A stretch of 64,000 nucleotides of DNA from Methylobacterium currus (GTDB lineage: Bacteria; Pseudomonadota; Alphaproteobacteria; Rhizobiales; Beijerinckiaceae), in the NCBI RefSeq assembly GCF_003058325.1, contig NZ_CP028843.1:1894001-1958000 (forward strand), written 5' to 3'. Of this stretch, positions 46,241-54,657 are shown in pieces. The stretch's first letter is position 1. Every line of letters begins with the position of its first letter. The position numbers and the translations under genes are program-made. A model generated the notes under the pieces. The model did no database searches. It saw nothing but the letters and a program-made list of their open reading frames with translations, and was not told the DNA's origin.

Positions 46241-47290
46241 TCACGCCGCCCGGTCCGCCGGCCTTTCCTCCACCAGGGCCACCACGTCCTCCCACCGCGA
46301 CAGGAAGGCGGCGACGCAATCGGGGTCGAAATGCGCGCCGGCCTGCTCCTCGAGGAAGCGGCGCGCCCGCTCCAGCGGCCAGCCCGGCTTGTAGACCCGG
46401 GCCGAGATCAGGGCGTCGAACACGTCGGCGACGGCGGTGATGCGGCCGGGCAGCGGGATCTCGGTGCCCTTGAGGCCCTGCGGATAGCCGGCGCCGTCCC
46501 AGCGCTCGTGGTGGGTGAGCGCGATCTCGGCGGCCAGCCGCAGGAGGCGGGACGGGCTGTCATGCAGCATGCGGTAGCCGCGCAGCGCGTGCTGCATCAT
46601 TTCGAACCGCTCGGGCTCGGTGAGGGGCCCGGGCTTGCGCAGGATGCTGTCGGCGACGCCGATCTTGCCGATGTCGTGCATGGTGGAGGCGAGCGCGATG
46701 TCGTTGCCCTCCTCCTCCGACAGGCCGAGCCCGTCGGCGATGGCGAGCACGCAACCGGCGACGCGGGTCAGGTGATCGCCGGCCTGATCGTCGCGGAACT
46801 CCGCGGCGAGCATCAGGCGGCGGATGATCTCGCGCTCGCGCTCTTGGCTCTCGGCCGCCGCCCGCTCGACCTCGCGGGTCAGCGCCCGGGCCTGGTTCTC
46901 CACCGCGTCCTGCGCCCGGGCGAGGGAGATCAGGTTGCGGCCGCGCAGGGCCAGGTCCGAGGCGTCGAGGGGCGGCAGCACCACGTCGGTGGCGCCGGCC
47001 TCCAGTCCTCGGCGGCGGGTCTCGGCCGGGTCGCCCTCGGCGATGAGCAGGATCGAGGTGTGGGCGAGATGCGGCTTCAGGCGGAGGGCGCGGATCACGC
47101 CCAGGGCGTCGAGGCCGGGCGAGGCCTCGATCAGCACCAGATCGGCGGATTTCGTCGCGAGGGCGGCGAGCGCCGCGCCTGGCTCGGGGACCACGAGGGT
47201 CGGAACGCCCGACGGAAACAACCGCGTCAGCCCACCGGGATCGGGCCGGGCCGTGACGACCACGACGGCGGGATCGGCTGCGTTGGTCAT
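46241..47290 (-). CDS. HD-GYP domain protein with degenerate receiver domain
   Basis: The 349-residue protein has an N-terminal receiver-like domain (1-120), a coiled coil (about 130-155) and a C-terminal HD-GYP domain (about 155-345) with TMHDIGKIGV and HHERWDGAGYPQGL, the c-di-GMP phosphodiesterase signature. The receiver lacks the acidic pocket; the phospho-Asp position is Glu55 (LVLIEASPG), and the Lys switch is missing (VVLPPLDAS). So it is a pseudo-receiver, perhaps permanently active or controlled by binding. The start at 47290 gives MTNAADPAVV. It converges on DUF427. Confidence 0.9.
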   Translation of the reverse strand: MTNAADPAVVVVTARPDPGGLTRLFPSGVPTLVVPEPGAALAALATKSADLVLIEASPGLDALGVIRALRLKPHLAHTSILLIAEGDPAETRRRGLEAGATDVVLPPLDASDLALRGRNLISLARAQDAVENQARALTREVERAAAESQEREREIIRRLMLAAEFRDDQAGDHLTRVAGCVLAIADGLGLSEEEGNDIALASTMHDIGKIGVADSILRKPGPLTEPERFEMMQHALRGYRMLHDSPSRLLRLAAEIALTHHERWDGAGYPQGLKGTEIPLPGRITAVADVFDALISARVYKPGWPLERARRFLEEQAGAHFDPDCVAAFLSRWEDVVALVEERPADRAA

Positions 47291-47463
47291 GGTCCCCGGG
47301 ATTCCTTTCCGCGCCCGATGATGGCTCAAACTACGGCGACTTGATAAAGCATTCTTTAAGCTTCCGCATCGCCCAGGGACGCGGAAGGCTCAAGCGCGAA
47401 CTGACGCAAGACCTTGATCTCGCATCGTTTCCTTGCCGGAACTGGGCCCTTGGAAAAAACTGC

Positions 47464-47937
47464 TTAGATGGTGAAATCCGCGCCGGCCCGCGGTCCGGCG
47501 ACCTGCGCGGCCTCGGCCCGGCCGCAGAGGTCCTCCACGGTCACCGAATCGAGCACCGCGAGGTAAGCCCCGGCTGCCTCCGCGACCAGGGGGGCGACGA
47601 CCAGGCCGGCGACGTCGTTGCCGGCGCGATCCGGTTCGGCCGCGTCCGGGCCGAGCACCGCCCGGGCGATGTCGCCGGCGGTGATCCGGCGGCGCTCGCG
47701 AGCGAGTTCGTAGCCGCCATGCGGCCCGCGCAATCCCTTGAGCAGGCCGTGATGCACCAGGGCCTGCAGCACCGCCTCCAGGTGCCGGGGCGGCAGGGCG
47801 TGGCGCGCCGCCAGCGCCTTGGCGCTCACCGGCTGGGGCCGGGCATGGAGGGCGATGTCGACCATCGCGGCGAGCGCGAGGCCGAGGCGCGGCGGCGCCA
47901 GAGCCGCGCCCGTCGCGGGCCGGGGGGAATGCACCAC
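47464..47937 (-). CDS. Rrf2-family transcriptional regulator, only one Cys
   Basis: The protein of about 157 residues has the Rrf2 winged helix: RLGLALAAMVDIALHARPQPVSAKALAARHALPP, LEAVLQALVHHGLLKGLRGPHGGYEL and RRITAGDIARAVLG. Iron-sulfur-binding members such as IscR have three Cys in the C-terminal loop; here there is one (EDLCGRA), so Fe-S sensing is unlikely. I start at a GTG (47937), since the family N-terminus is shorter with the later Met at about 47850. It follows dut by 17 bases in the citE-dut-Rrf2 operon. Confidence 0.8.
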   Translation of the reverse strand: MVHSPRPATGAALAPPRLGLALAAMVDIALHARPQPVSAKALAARHALPPRHLEAVLQALVHHGLLKGLRGPHGGYELARERRRITAGDIARAVLGPDAAEPDRAGNDVAGLVVAPLVAEAAGAYLAVLDSVTVEDLCGRAEAAQVAGPRAGADFTI

Positions 47938-47954
47938 CGCGTCCAAGCGCGTCG

Positions 47955-48554
47955 TCAGCCGCGGCCGGTGGAGCCGAAGCCGCCGGCGCCGCGGGCACCG
48001 GCCTCGACCTCCGGAAAAGCCTCGACCACCCGCAGCGACGGCCGCACCACCCGGGTGAAGACGAGCTGGGCGACCCGCTCGCCCGGCCGCACCGTGAGGG
48101 TCGCGGTTCCCGGCGGGTTGCGGTTCCAGGCCGAGATCATCAGCGGGCCCTCGTAATCCGCGTCGATCACCCCGACGCTGTTGCCGAGCACCAGCCCCTC
48201 GCGGTGGCCGAGGCCGGAGCGCGGATAGACCATCGCGCACCAGCCGGGATCGCGGATCGCCAGGGCGAAGCCGGCCGGGATCAGGGCCGGGGGGCCCTGC
48301 GGCTCGAGCGTGATGGGGGCATCGAGGCAGGCATGGAGGTCGAGCCCGGCGGCGAGCGCCGAGCCCCAGCGCGGAAAACCCCACGCGGTCAGGCGCGGAT
48401 CGAGGATCCGGATCGCGACGTCGAGGCCGCTGGCCTCCTCCGTCCCGCGGATCGAACCGCCCGTCCCTTGTGGCTCGCGGACCGAGCCGCTCATGCCCTG
48501 TGGCTCGCGGACCGAGCCGCTCATGCCCTGCCTCTCGCGGTCGAGGCCGCTCAT
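47955..48554 (-). CDS. dut: dUTP diphosphatase (dUTPase) with N-terminal repeat extension
   Basis: dUTPase hydrolyses dUTP to dUMP, keeping uracil out of DNA. The core (about residues 48-199) has all five motifs: AAGLDLHACLD, PRSGLGHREGL, GVIDADYEGPL, RVAQLVFTRV and GARGAGGFGSTG. Typical length is about 150. Here the first 45 residues contain ten-residue repeats of the MSGSVREPQG type, encoded by a 30-bp tandem repeat. The start at 48554 is supported by the ATGA overlap with the preceding CitE-like stop codon. It is followed by an Rrf2-type regulator 17 bases away. Confidence 0.93.
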   Translation of the reverse strand: MSGLDRERQGMSGSVREPQGMSGSVREPQGTGGSIRGTEEASGLDVAIRILDPRLTAWGFPRWGSALAAGLDLHACLDAPITLEPQGPPALIPAGFALAIRDPGWCAMVYPRSGLGHREGLVLGNSVGVIDADYEGPLMISAWNRNPPGTATLTVRPGERVAQLVFTRVVRPSLRVVEAFPEVEAGARGAGGFGSTGRG

Positions 48555-48560
48555 GTCCTG
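48441..48560 (-). repeat. 30-bp tandem repeat in the dut N-terminus
   Basis: Four 30-base units start at 48441, 48471, 48501 and 48531. The two inner units are identical and the outer two degenerate. The frame is preserved, giving decapeptide repeats with Met-Ser-Gly-Ser starts. Confidence 0.9.
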
Positions 48561-49420
48561 CCACCCGGGCGGGACGCCACGGCGTCGGCGAGGGCGACGA
48601 GCCGGCGCGCCTCGTCCGCCTCGCGCCGCAGAACCGTGCGGCCGAGATGGGCGATGCCCGCCTGACCTCTCCCCTCCGGCGCGTCGAAGGCGGCGACGAG
48701 GGCCCGGGCGGCGGCGAGCGCCTCCGGGTCGGGCGCGAAGGCCGATTCGGCCCGGCGGGCGCCGGCGGGCGCCGTCACCACCGCCCCGTCGAAGCCGAGG
48801 CCGCGGGCGCGGCCGATCTCGAGGCGGTCGGCGGGGTCGAGCAGCACGTCGAGGTCGTGGGCGCGAGCGGCGGCGAGCGCCGTGGCGAGCCAGGCGAGGA
48901 GCGGCCCGGCCTCCGGCGCGCCGTGCGGCAGCCGGCCTTCGCGGGCCAGCGCGCCGGCATCGACGACGAGGCAGGCGAGCCGCGCATCGACGTCGCGCAC
49001 CGCGCTCGCCACCGCTTCCGCCGCGAGGATCCCGAGCGGCGTGTCGAGGCTGGCCCAGAGCCGGACCCGCTCGGGCGCGTGCAGCCGGCGCAGGCGGCTG
49101 CCGATGCCGGCGAGATCCTCCGGCTCCTCGACCCGCGGCACCAGCACCGCGTCGGGCCCGGCTCCCGCCACCGCCGCGAGATCGGCCTCGCCCCAGGGCG
49201 TGTCGAGGCCGTTCACCCGCACCACCAGCTCGGCGGCGGCGAACCCGCCCTCGGCGAGGGAAGCCGCGAGGCGGATCCGTCCGGCCTCCTTGTCGGCGGG
49301 GGGCAGCGAATCGGCGAGGTCGAGGATCAGCGCGTCGGCGGGCTCGGATCGGGCCGCCGCGAGGGCGGTCGCGGTGGCCGGCACCAGGAGGGCGCTGCGG
49401 CGGGAGCGGATGTCGGTCAT
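48551..49420 (-). CDS. CitE/HpcH-like CoA ester lyase, divergent
   Basis: The 289-residue protein has the TIM-barrel layout of HpcH/HpaI aldolase and citrate lyase beta proteins: RSALLVPATAT at the start, LILDLADSLPPADK and VVRVNGLDTPWGEADL. Canonical CitE members have a Glu in an (M)IETA motif and an Asp in a GxxDL motif that hold Mg. Here the corresponding segments read WASLDTPLG and LVVDAGAL, so metal binding is altered. The role is unknown; it may cleave malyl- or citramalyl-CoA type esters or be inactive. Its stop overlaps the dut start. Confidence 0.75.
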   Translation of the reverse strand: MTDIRSRRSALLVPATATALAAARSEPADALILDLADSLPPADKEAGRIRLAASLAEGGFAAAELVVRVNGLDTPWGEADLAAVAGAGPDAVLVPRVEEPEDLAGIGSRLRRLHAPERVRLWASLDTPLGILAAEAVASAVRDVDARLACLVVDAGALAREGRLPHGAPEAGPLLAWLATALAAARAHDLDVLLDPADRLEIGRARGLGFDGAVVTAPAGARRAESAFAPDPEALAAARALVAAFDAPEGRGQAGIAHLGRTVLRREADEARRLVALADAVASRPGGRT

Positions 49421-49475
49421 CGGTCGCGTGACTCCCCGAATGGCGGCGCATCTATGCCCCGGCTCAGGCCGTCCG

Positions 49476-50090
49476 TCACCCCAGCTGCGAGGCGAGGGTG
49501 CGGGCGAAGGAATCGATGTGGGCGCTCATCGCCGCCGCAGCAGCATCCGGGTCGCGCCGGCGCAAGGATCCGAGGATCACCGCGTGCTCCTCGGCCACCT
49601 CCGCGAGGTGGTGACCGGTGGCCAGCGACAGGGCCCAGAACCGCACCGAGCGACCGTGCAGCCCGGCGAGCACCTCGGCGAGCACCCTGTTGCCGGAGGC
49701 GTCGGCGATGATCGCGTGGAAGCGCCGGTCCGACTCCAGGATCGCGTCGAGATCGCCGGGTTGCGCCGCCAGGATGGCGTCGAGCTCGGCCAGAGCCGCC
49801 TCGCCGATCCGCCCGGCCGCGAGCGCCGCGCAGGGCGGCTCGGTGAGGCGGCGCACCTCGATCAGGTGAGCGAACTCGTCCATCGAGAGCGGCTGCACCA
49901 GCACGCCCTTGCGGGGCAGGATGCGCACCAGCCCCTCGTGCATCAGCCGGTGCAGGGCCTGGTTCACCGGCGTGCGGCCGAGGCCCAGCTCCGCACAGAG
50001 GCCCGCCTCGTTCAGCGCGTCGCCGGGCTTCAGCCGCAACGCCACGATGTCGTCCTTCAGCCGCCGGTAGGCGCGCTCGTTCTGCGACAT
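49476..50090 (-). CDS. GntR-family regulator, FCD type
   Basis: The 204-residue protein has an N-terminal winged helix (YRRLKDDIVALRLKPGDALNEAGLCAELGLGRTPV) and an FCD ligand-binding domain (about 75-204) with DRRFHAIIADASGN and VAEEHAVILGSL, where Asp/His residues bind a metal and ligand. FCD regulators often control transport and breakdown of carboxylic acids. It is divergent from an MFS transporter and a DUF2848/amidase cluster (170-base promoter gap), which it probably controls. The start at 50090 gives MSQNER. Confidence 0.92.
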   Translation of the reverse strand: MSQNERAYRRLKDDIVALRLKPGDALNEAGLCAELGLGRTPVNQALHRLMHEGLVRILPRKGVLVQPLSMDEFAHLIEVRRLTEPPCAALAAGRIGEAALAELDAILAAQPGDLDAILESDRRFHAIIADASGNRVLAEVLAGLHGRSVRFWALSLATGHHLAEVAEEHAVILGSLRRRDPDAAAAAMSAHIDSFARTLASQLG

Positions 50091-50259
50091 GGTTGGGCAC
50101 GAACCTGCACGCGTTTCCGCCACCGCCAAAGCTCCGCTCATTCGCCGCTCCCTTACCACGGGGGATGCCCCGCTTGGACCGGCTTGTGAAATATCACAGG
50201 CATGGTACTTGCAGAACCACACGCCGGGCGGCCGGTTCGCGGACCGCGGGAGAAGAGCG

Positions 50260-51579
50260 ATGACGAGGGTGGATACGGTGAGCACGCATGAATTGGACGA
50301 GGGCTATCGCCGGGCGACGCTCAGGCTGATCCCGTTCCTGGTCTTCCTGTTCATCCTGGCCTGGATCGACCGGGTGAATGTCGGCTTCGCCAAGCTGCAG
50401 ATGCTGTCGGACCTGAAATTCAGCGAGGCGGTCTACGGCTTCGGCGCCGGCATCTTCTTCATCGGCTACTTCCTGTTCGAGGTGCCGAGCAACCTGCTCC
50501 TGGAACGTATCGGCGCCCGCAAGACGCTGGCGCGGATCACCATCCTGTGGGGCCTCGCCTCGATGAGCCTCGCCTTCGTTCAGTCGGAGTGGGCGTTCTA
50601 CGGCATCCGCTTCCTGCTCGGCGTGTTCGAGGCCGGGTTCTTCCCGGGCGTGGTGCTCTACCTGACCTATTGGTTCCCGAGCGCGAAGCGCTCGCGCATC
50701 AACGGCCTGTTCATGACCTCCTTCGCCATCGCGGGCGTGGTCGGCGGCCCGCTCGCCGGGCTGATCATGGGCACCATGGGCGGCGTCTCGGGACTGGCGA
50801 ACTGGCAGTGGCTGTTCATCCTCGAGGGCATCCCGTCGCTGATCGCGGGCGCCGCGGTGCTGGCCTTCCTGCCCGACCGGCCGAAGGATGCGGCTTGGCT
50901 TGAACCCAGGGTCGCCGCCGCGATGACGGCGGTCGTCGAGGCCGAGGGCCGGGCCGCCGGCAAGGAGGCGAGCTTTAAGGTCGCGCTCCGCGACGGCCGG
51001 GTCTGGCTCTGCGCCTTGATCTATTTCTGCATCGTCAGCGGCAACGCCACGATCGCGTTCTGGACGCCGTCGATCATCAAGGAGATCGGCGTGAAGGATG
51101 CCATCGCGATCGGCTTCCTCGCCGCGGTGCCGTTCATCGCCGGCACCATCGCGATGGTGTGGACCGGGGCCCATTCCGACCGCACCGGCGAGCGCCGGCT
51201 GCACTGCGCCGTCGCGAGCCTGATCGCCGCCGCGGGCCTCGCCGCCACGGGCGCCCTGATCGGCCACGCGGTCCTGGCGCTCGTCGCCCTCACGGTCGCG
51301 GCGATCGGCATCCTGGCGGCCTTCCCGGTCTTCTGGTCGCTGCCGCAGACCTTCCTGGCCGGCACCGCCGCGGCCGGCGCGATCGCGGCGATCAACTCGA
51401 TCGGCAACCTCGCGGGCTTCGTCGCCCCCTACGTGGTCGGCCTGTCGAACACGCTGACCGGCACGTCGAGCAACGGGCTGTACTTCGTCGCCGGGCTGGA
51501 ACTGCTGGCGGGCCTGCTGGTGCTCGGCTTTGCCCGCTGGCGCGAGGGCGCCGCGACCGACCTGGCGCCGGCCGAGTGA
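50260..51579 (+). CDS. MFS transporter, anion:cation symporter (ACS) family
   Basis: The 439-residue protein has about 12 hydrophobic helices and ACS-family motifs: WIDRVNVGFAKLQM, GYFLFEVPSNLLLERIGARK (loop 2-3), GVFEAGFFPGV and YWFPSAKRSRINGLF. The family carries organic anions such as tartrate, glucarate or aromatic acids. It starts the cluster with DUF2848, a membrane protein and an amidase, each 1-17 bases apart, so all are probably one operon. The likely substrate is a carboxylate or amide-bearing acid; this is inference. Confidence 0.9.
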   Translation: MTRVDTVSTHELDEGYRRATLRLIPFLVFLFILAWIDRVNVGFAKLQMLSDLKFSEAVYGFGAGIFFIGYFLFEVPSNLLLERIGARKTLARITILWGLASMSLAFVQSEWAFYGIRFLLGVFEAGFFPGVVLYLTYWFPSAKRSRINGLFMTSFAIAGVVGGPLAGLIMGTMGGVSGLANWQWLFILEGIPSLIAGAAVLAFLPDRPKDAAWLEPRVAAAMTAVVEAEGRAAGKEASFKVALRDGRVWLCALIYFCIVSGNATIAFWTPSIIKEIGVKDAIAIGFLAAVPFIAGTIAMVWTGAHSDRTGERRLHCAVASLIAAAGLAATGALIGHAVLALVALTVAAIGILAAFPVFWSLPQTFLAGTAAAGAIAAINSIGNLAGFVAPYVVGLSNTLTGTSSNGLYFVAGLELLAGLLVLGFARWREGAATDLAPAE

Positions 51580-51596
51580 ATCAGGGAGAAAGACAG

Positions 51597-52277
51597 ATGC
51601 TGACCTTCCATCGCGAGGCCGCAGGCCGCCGGGACACGATCGCGCTGGCGCCCGAGGCGCTGGTGATCGCCGGCTGGGCCGGGCGGGACGAGGCGGCGAT
51701 CCGCCACCACATCGACGAATTGGCGGCGATCGGCGTGCCGCCGCCCTCCTCGGTCCCGGTCTATTATCGGGCCGCCGCCGCGACGCTGACGCAAGGCCCC
51801 CGCCTCGAGGTGCTGGGGCCGGATTCCTCCGGCGAGGCGGAGCCGGTGATCGTGTCGCTGGCCGACGGGCTCTGGCTCGGGCTCGGCTCCGACCACACCG
51901 ACCGCAAGGCCGAGACGGTCGGAATCGCGCTCTCCAAGCAGATGTGCGGCAAGCCGGTCGGCACGGGCCTGTGGCGCCTCGACGAGGTCGAGCCGCATTG
52001 GGACGAGCTGGTGCTGCGGGCACATGCCACCATCGACGGCGAGCGGGTGCTCTATCAGGAGGGCCGGCTGACGGCCCTGCGCACCCCGCGCGACCTGTTG
52101 GCGCGCCGCCCCGGCGGGCCCGACCTCGCTCCCGGCACGGTGATGTTCGGCGGCACCCTCGGGGCGATCGGCGGCATCCGTCCGGCCGCCCGCTTCGAGA
52201 TGGCGCTGGAGGACCCGGTGCTCGGCCGCACCCTGACCCACGCCTACGACATCGCCGTCCTGCCCGTGGTGGCCTGA
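51597..52277 (+). CDS. DUF2848 protein (fumarylacetoacetase-like fold)
   Basis: The 226-residue protein matches DUF2848, which has a fumarylacetoacetate-hydrolase-like fold. Signatures include PSSVPVYYRAA near residue 50, a GLGSDHTDRKAE acidic/His motif (about 99-110) and an SKQMCGKPVGTG motif. The family usually lies next to amidases, hydantoinases or transporters, suggesting hydrolysis or isomerisation of an amide-derived product. It follows the transporter by 17 bases, after an AGGGAGAAAG ribosome site, and precedes a membrane protein by 7 bases. Confidence 0.88.
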   Translation: MLTFHREAAGRRDTIALAPEALVIAGWAGRDEAAIRHHIDELAAIGVPPPSSVPVYYRAAAATLTQGPRLEVLGPDSSGEAEPVIVSLADGLWLGLGSDHTDRKAETVGIALSKQMCGKPVGTGLWRLDEVEPHWDELVLRAHATIDGERVLYQEGRLTALRTPRDLLARRPGGPDLAPGTVMFGGTLGAIGGIRPAARFEMALEDPVLGRTLTHAYDIAVLPVVA

Positions 52278-52284
52278 ACCCGCC

Positions 52285-53133
52285 ATGGGGTCATGGGCTG
52301 CCCTGGTGGGGATCGCGGACGCCGCCTTCTGGGCGGCGCTCCTCGCCAAGATGCTGGCGAGCGCCGCGATCGTGGTGCTCGCTTCGCTGGCGGTCGAGCG
52401 GACCGGACCCCTCGTCGGCGCGATGATCGCCACCCTGCCGGTTTCGGCCGGGCCGGCCTACGTCTTCCTGGCGCTCGACCACGATGCGGGGTTTCTCCGC
52501 GACAGCGCGGTGGCGAGCCTGCCGGCCATCGCCGCCACCGCCCTGTTCATCGCGGCCTATGCGGGCATGGCCCGCCGGCACGGCGTTCTCCTCTCGCTCG
52601 CCACCGCGCTCGTCGTGTGGATCGCCGCGGCCCTGGGGCTCGCCCGCCTCGGCGGCGGGCTTTCGGGCGCGGGCGCGGCCACGATCCTGGTGATCCTCGC
52701 CTGCGCCGCGGCCTGCCGCGGCTTGCGCAAGAGCGGTCCGCTGCCGGCGCGGCCGGGACGGCGGCGCGACATCCTGGTCCGGGCCGCCATCGTCATGGGG
52801 CTCGTCGTCGCCGTGGTGCTGGCCGGACGGCTCGCGGGCCCGGCGGCGGCGGGAATTCTCGCCTTCGCCCCGGTGGTGATGGTGAGCCTGGCGGTGATCC
52901 TGCATCCGCGCATCGGCGGGACGGCCGTCGCGACGGTGCTGGTGCTAAGCCTGCCGGGGCTCCTCGGCTTCGTGGCGGCGCTCGCCGTCCTCGCCCTCAC
53001 GGCCGAGCGGCTGGGGCCGGTCCTTGCCTTGTCGCTCGCCCTCCTGACCAATCTGGGCTGGAATGGCGGGATCCTGCTGACGAGCCGCCGAAACCACAAG
53101 CCCTCCCTCGCCCCTTCCCTGGAGACCGATTGA
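52285..53133 (+). CDS. Multispan membrane protein of unknown function
   Basis: The 282-residue protein has about eight hydrophobic helices, Ala/Leu/Val rich, and a polar break around residues 150-165 (LRKSGPLPARPGRRRDILV). It resembles small inner-membrane proteins in organic-acid catabolism clusters but no family signature is visible. It starts 7 bases after DUF2848, and the amidase starts 1 base past its stop. It could be an exporter or part of the uptake of the cluster's substrate. Confidence 0.75.
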   Translation: MGSWAALVGIADAAFWAALLAKMLASAAIVVLASLAVERTGPLVGAMIATLPVSAGPAYVFLALDHDAGFLRDSAVASLPAIAATALFIAAYAGMARRHGVLLSLATALVVWIAAALGLARLGGGLSGAGAATILVILACAAACRGLRKSGPLPARPGRRRDILVRAAIVMGLVVAVVLAGRLAGPAAAGILAFAPVVMVSLAVILHPRIGGTAVATVLVLSLPGLLGFVAALAVLALTAERLGPVLALSLALLTNLGWNGGILLTSRRNHKPSLAPSLETD

Positions 53134-53134
53134 G

Positions 53135-54424
53135 ATGACATCCGTCCGCGACGATCTCGAACGCCGCCTCGCCCTGATCGAGGCGCCGGCGAGCCGGCAC
53201 GTCTTCACCAAGCTCTACCCGGAGGCCGCGCGCGCCGCCGCCGACGCAACGGACGCGCGGCGCAAGGCCGGCCTGTCGCTCGGCGCCCTCGACGGCACCA
53301 TCGTGTCGATCAAGGACCTGTTCGACGTGCAGGGCGAGGCGACCACCGCCGGCTCGTCGCTCCGGCGCAAGGCCGAGGCCGCGCTCCAGGACGCGCCCGT
53401 GGTCGCGCGCCTGCGCCGGGCCGGCGCGGTGATCCTGGGCAAGACCAACATGTCCGAGTTCGCCTTCTCGGGCCTCGGCCTCAACCCGCATTGGGGCACG
53501 CCGGGCAACGCCGCCGATCCGAGCCTGGTGCCGGGCGGCTCGTCCGCCGGCGCCGGCGTCTCGGCGGCGCTCGGCACCTCCGACATCGCCATCGGCACCG
53601 ATACCGGCGGCTCGGTGCGCATTCCGGCGGCGCTCAACGGCGTCGTCGGCTTCAAGCCGACGGCCCGCCGGGTGCCGCTTGCCGGCGCCTTCCCGCTCTC
53701 GCCCTCGCTCGATTCGATCGGGCCGCTCGCCCGCTCGGTCGAGGCCTGCGCGGCGGCCGACGCCGTGATGGCGGGCGAGGAATACCGGCCGCTCCGGGCG
53801 GCACCCTTGCGCGACCTGCGGATCGGGGTTCCCCGCGGCCTCCTGTTCACCGAGACCGACCCTCTGGTGGCGCAGGCCTTCGAAGCCGCCCTCTCCGCCT
53901 TGAGCGGGGCCGGCGCCCGCATCCACGACACCGAGTTCGACGATCTCCTCGCCCGCATGGCCGAGGCGACGGCGGCTGGCCCGATCGCCGCGGTCGAAGC
54001 GGCGGAGATCCATGCCGATTGGCTCGACGCCGAGGCGGCGGCCTTCGATCCGCGGGTCCATGCCCGCATCACCCGCGGCCGCACCGTGACGGCCGCGGCC
54101 TATATCCGGATGATGCGCGAGCGCGCCGTGCTGATCGAGGCCGGCGACGAGCGGCTGACGCCCCTCGACGTGCTGGCCCTGCCGGCGACCGCCATCCCGG
54201 CGCCGCGCATCGCCGCCGTGGCGGAGGACGACGCGGAATTCGCCCGCCTCAACCTGCTGATGCTGCGCAACACGATGGTGGGGAACCTGTTCGACCTCAC
54301 CGGCATCTCGCTGCCGCTGGCGGGCCACGCGAAGCCGGTCGGCCTGATGCTGCTGGCGCGCCACGGCCAGGACCGGCGGCTCCTGGAGATCGCGGCCGGG
54401 GTCGAGGCGGCGTTGCGGCGCTGA
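53135..54424 (+). CDS. Amidase (amidase-signature family)
   Basis: The 429-residue protein has the Ser-cis-Ser-Lys triad: Lys60 in IVSIKDLFDV, cis-Ser at about residue 136/137 in GGSSAGAG, and nucleophile Ser160 in GTDTGGSVRIPA. The Gly/Ser-rich signature is intact, so it should be active. Amidases of this kind hydrolyse aliphatic, aromatic or malonamide-type amides. It ends the GntR-MFS-DUF2848-membrane cluster, pointing to catabolism of an amide or acylated carboxylate. No GatC or B partners are present, so it is not a tRNA amidotransferase. Confidence 0.93.
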   Translation: MTSVRDDLERRLALIEAPASRHVFTKLYPEAARAAADATDARRKAGLSLGALDGTIVSIKDLFDVQGEATTAGSSLRRKAEAALQDAPVVARLRRAGAVILGKTNMSEFAFSGLGLNPHWGTPGNAADPSLVPGGSSAGAGVSAALGTSDIAIGTDTGGSVRIPAALNGVVGFKPTARRVPLAGAFPLSPSLDSIGPLARSVEACAAADAVMAGEEYRPLRAAPLRDLRIGVPRGLLFTETDPLVAQAFEAALSALSGAGARIHDTEFDDLLARMAEATAAGPIAAVEAAEIHADWLDAEAAAFDPRVHARITRGRTVTAAAYIRMMRERAVLIEAGDERLTPLDVLALPATAIPAPRIAAVAEDDAEFARLNLLMLRNTMVGNLFDLTGISLPLAGHAKPVGLMLLARHGQDRRLLEIAAGVEAALRR

Positions 54425-54464
54425 CGCTCTACGATCGCGGCCGACTGGCTTTTTCGTCTTCCCC

Positions 54465-54500
54465 CTCGTGCCGGGCTCCGCAGCGCGGTCCCGGAACGAT
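54465..54500. repeat. Dispersed 36-37-bp palindromic element, degenerate copy C
   Basis: CTCGTGCCGGG, a 14-base centre, and CCCGGAACGAT. The centre starts CTCCGC as in the copy at 12323. It lies 41 bases after the amidase stop. Confidence 0.65.
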
Positions 54501-54596
54501 CCGGACAATGTCCCGACGGGCGCGGATCGGCCCCCGGACCGACGCTCCGGACCGTCGTCGAGGTCGTAGACCCGGTAACATCCGCGGGGCCGCCAT

Positions 54597-54632
54597 AGAA
54601 AGTGCCGCGGGTCGATGACGGCCCGCGGCACT
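54597..54632 (-). terminator. Terminator of the DUF3606 gene
   Basis: AGTGCCGCGGG (54601-54611) pairs with CCCGCGGCACT (54622-54632), an 11-bp perfect stem. On the minus strand it is followed by a T-rich TTTC. It starts 26 bases past the DUF3606 stop. Confidence 0.75.
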
Positions 54633-54657
54633 CACTCTTCACGCAGTCTTCGAAACA

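Noticed and set aside
48441..48560. CRISPR-like array
   Set aside because: The 30-bp units are directly abutting with no spacers and are in frame inside dut.
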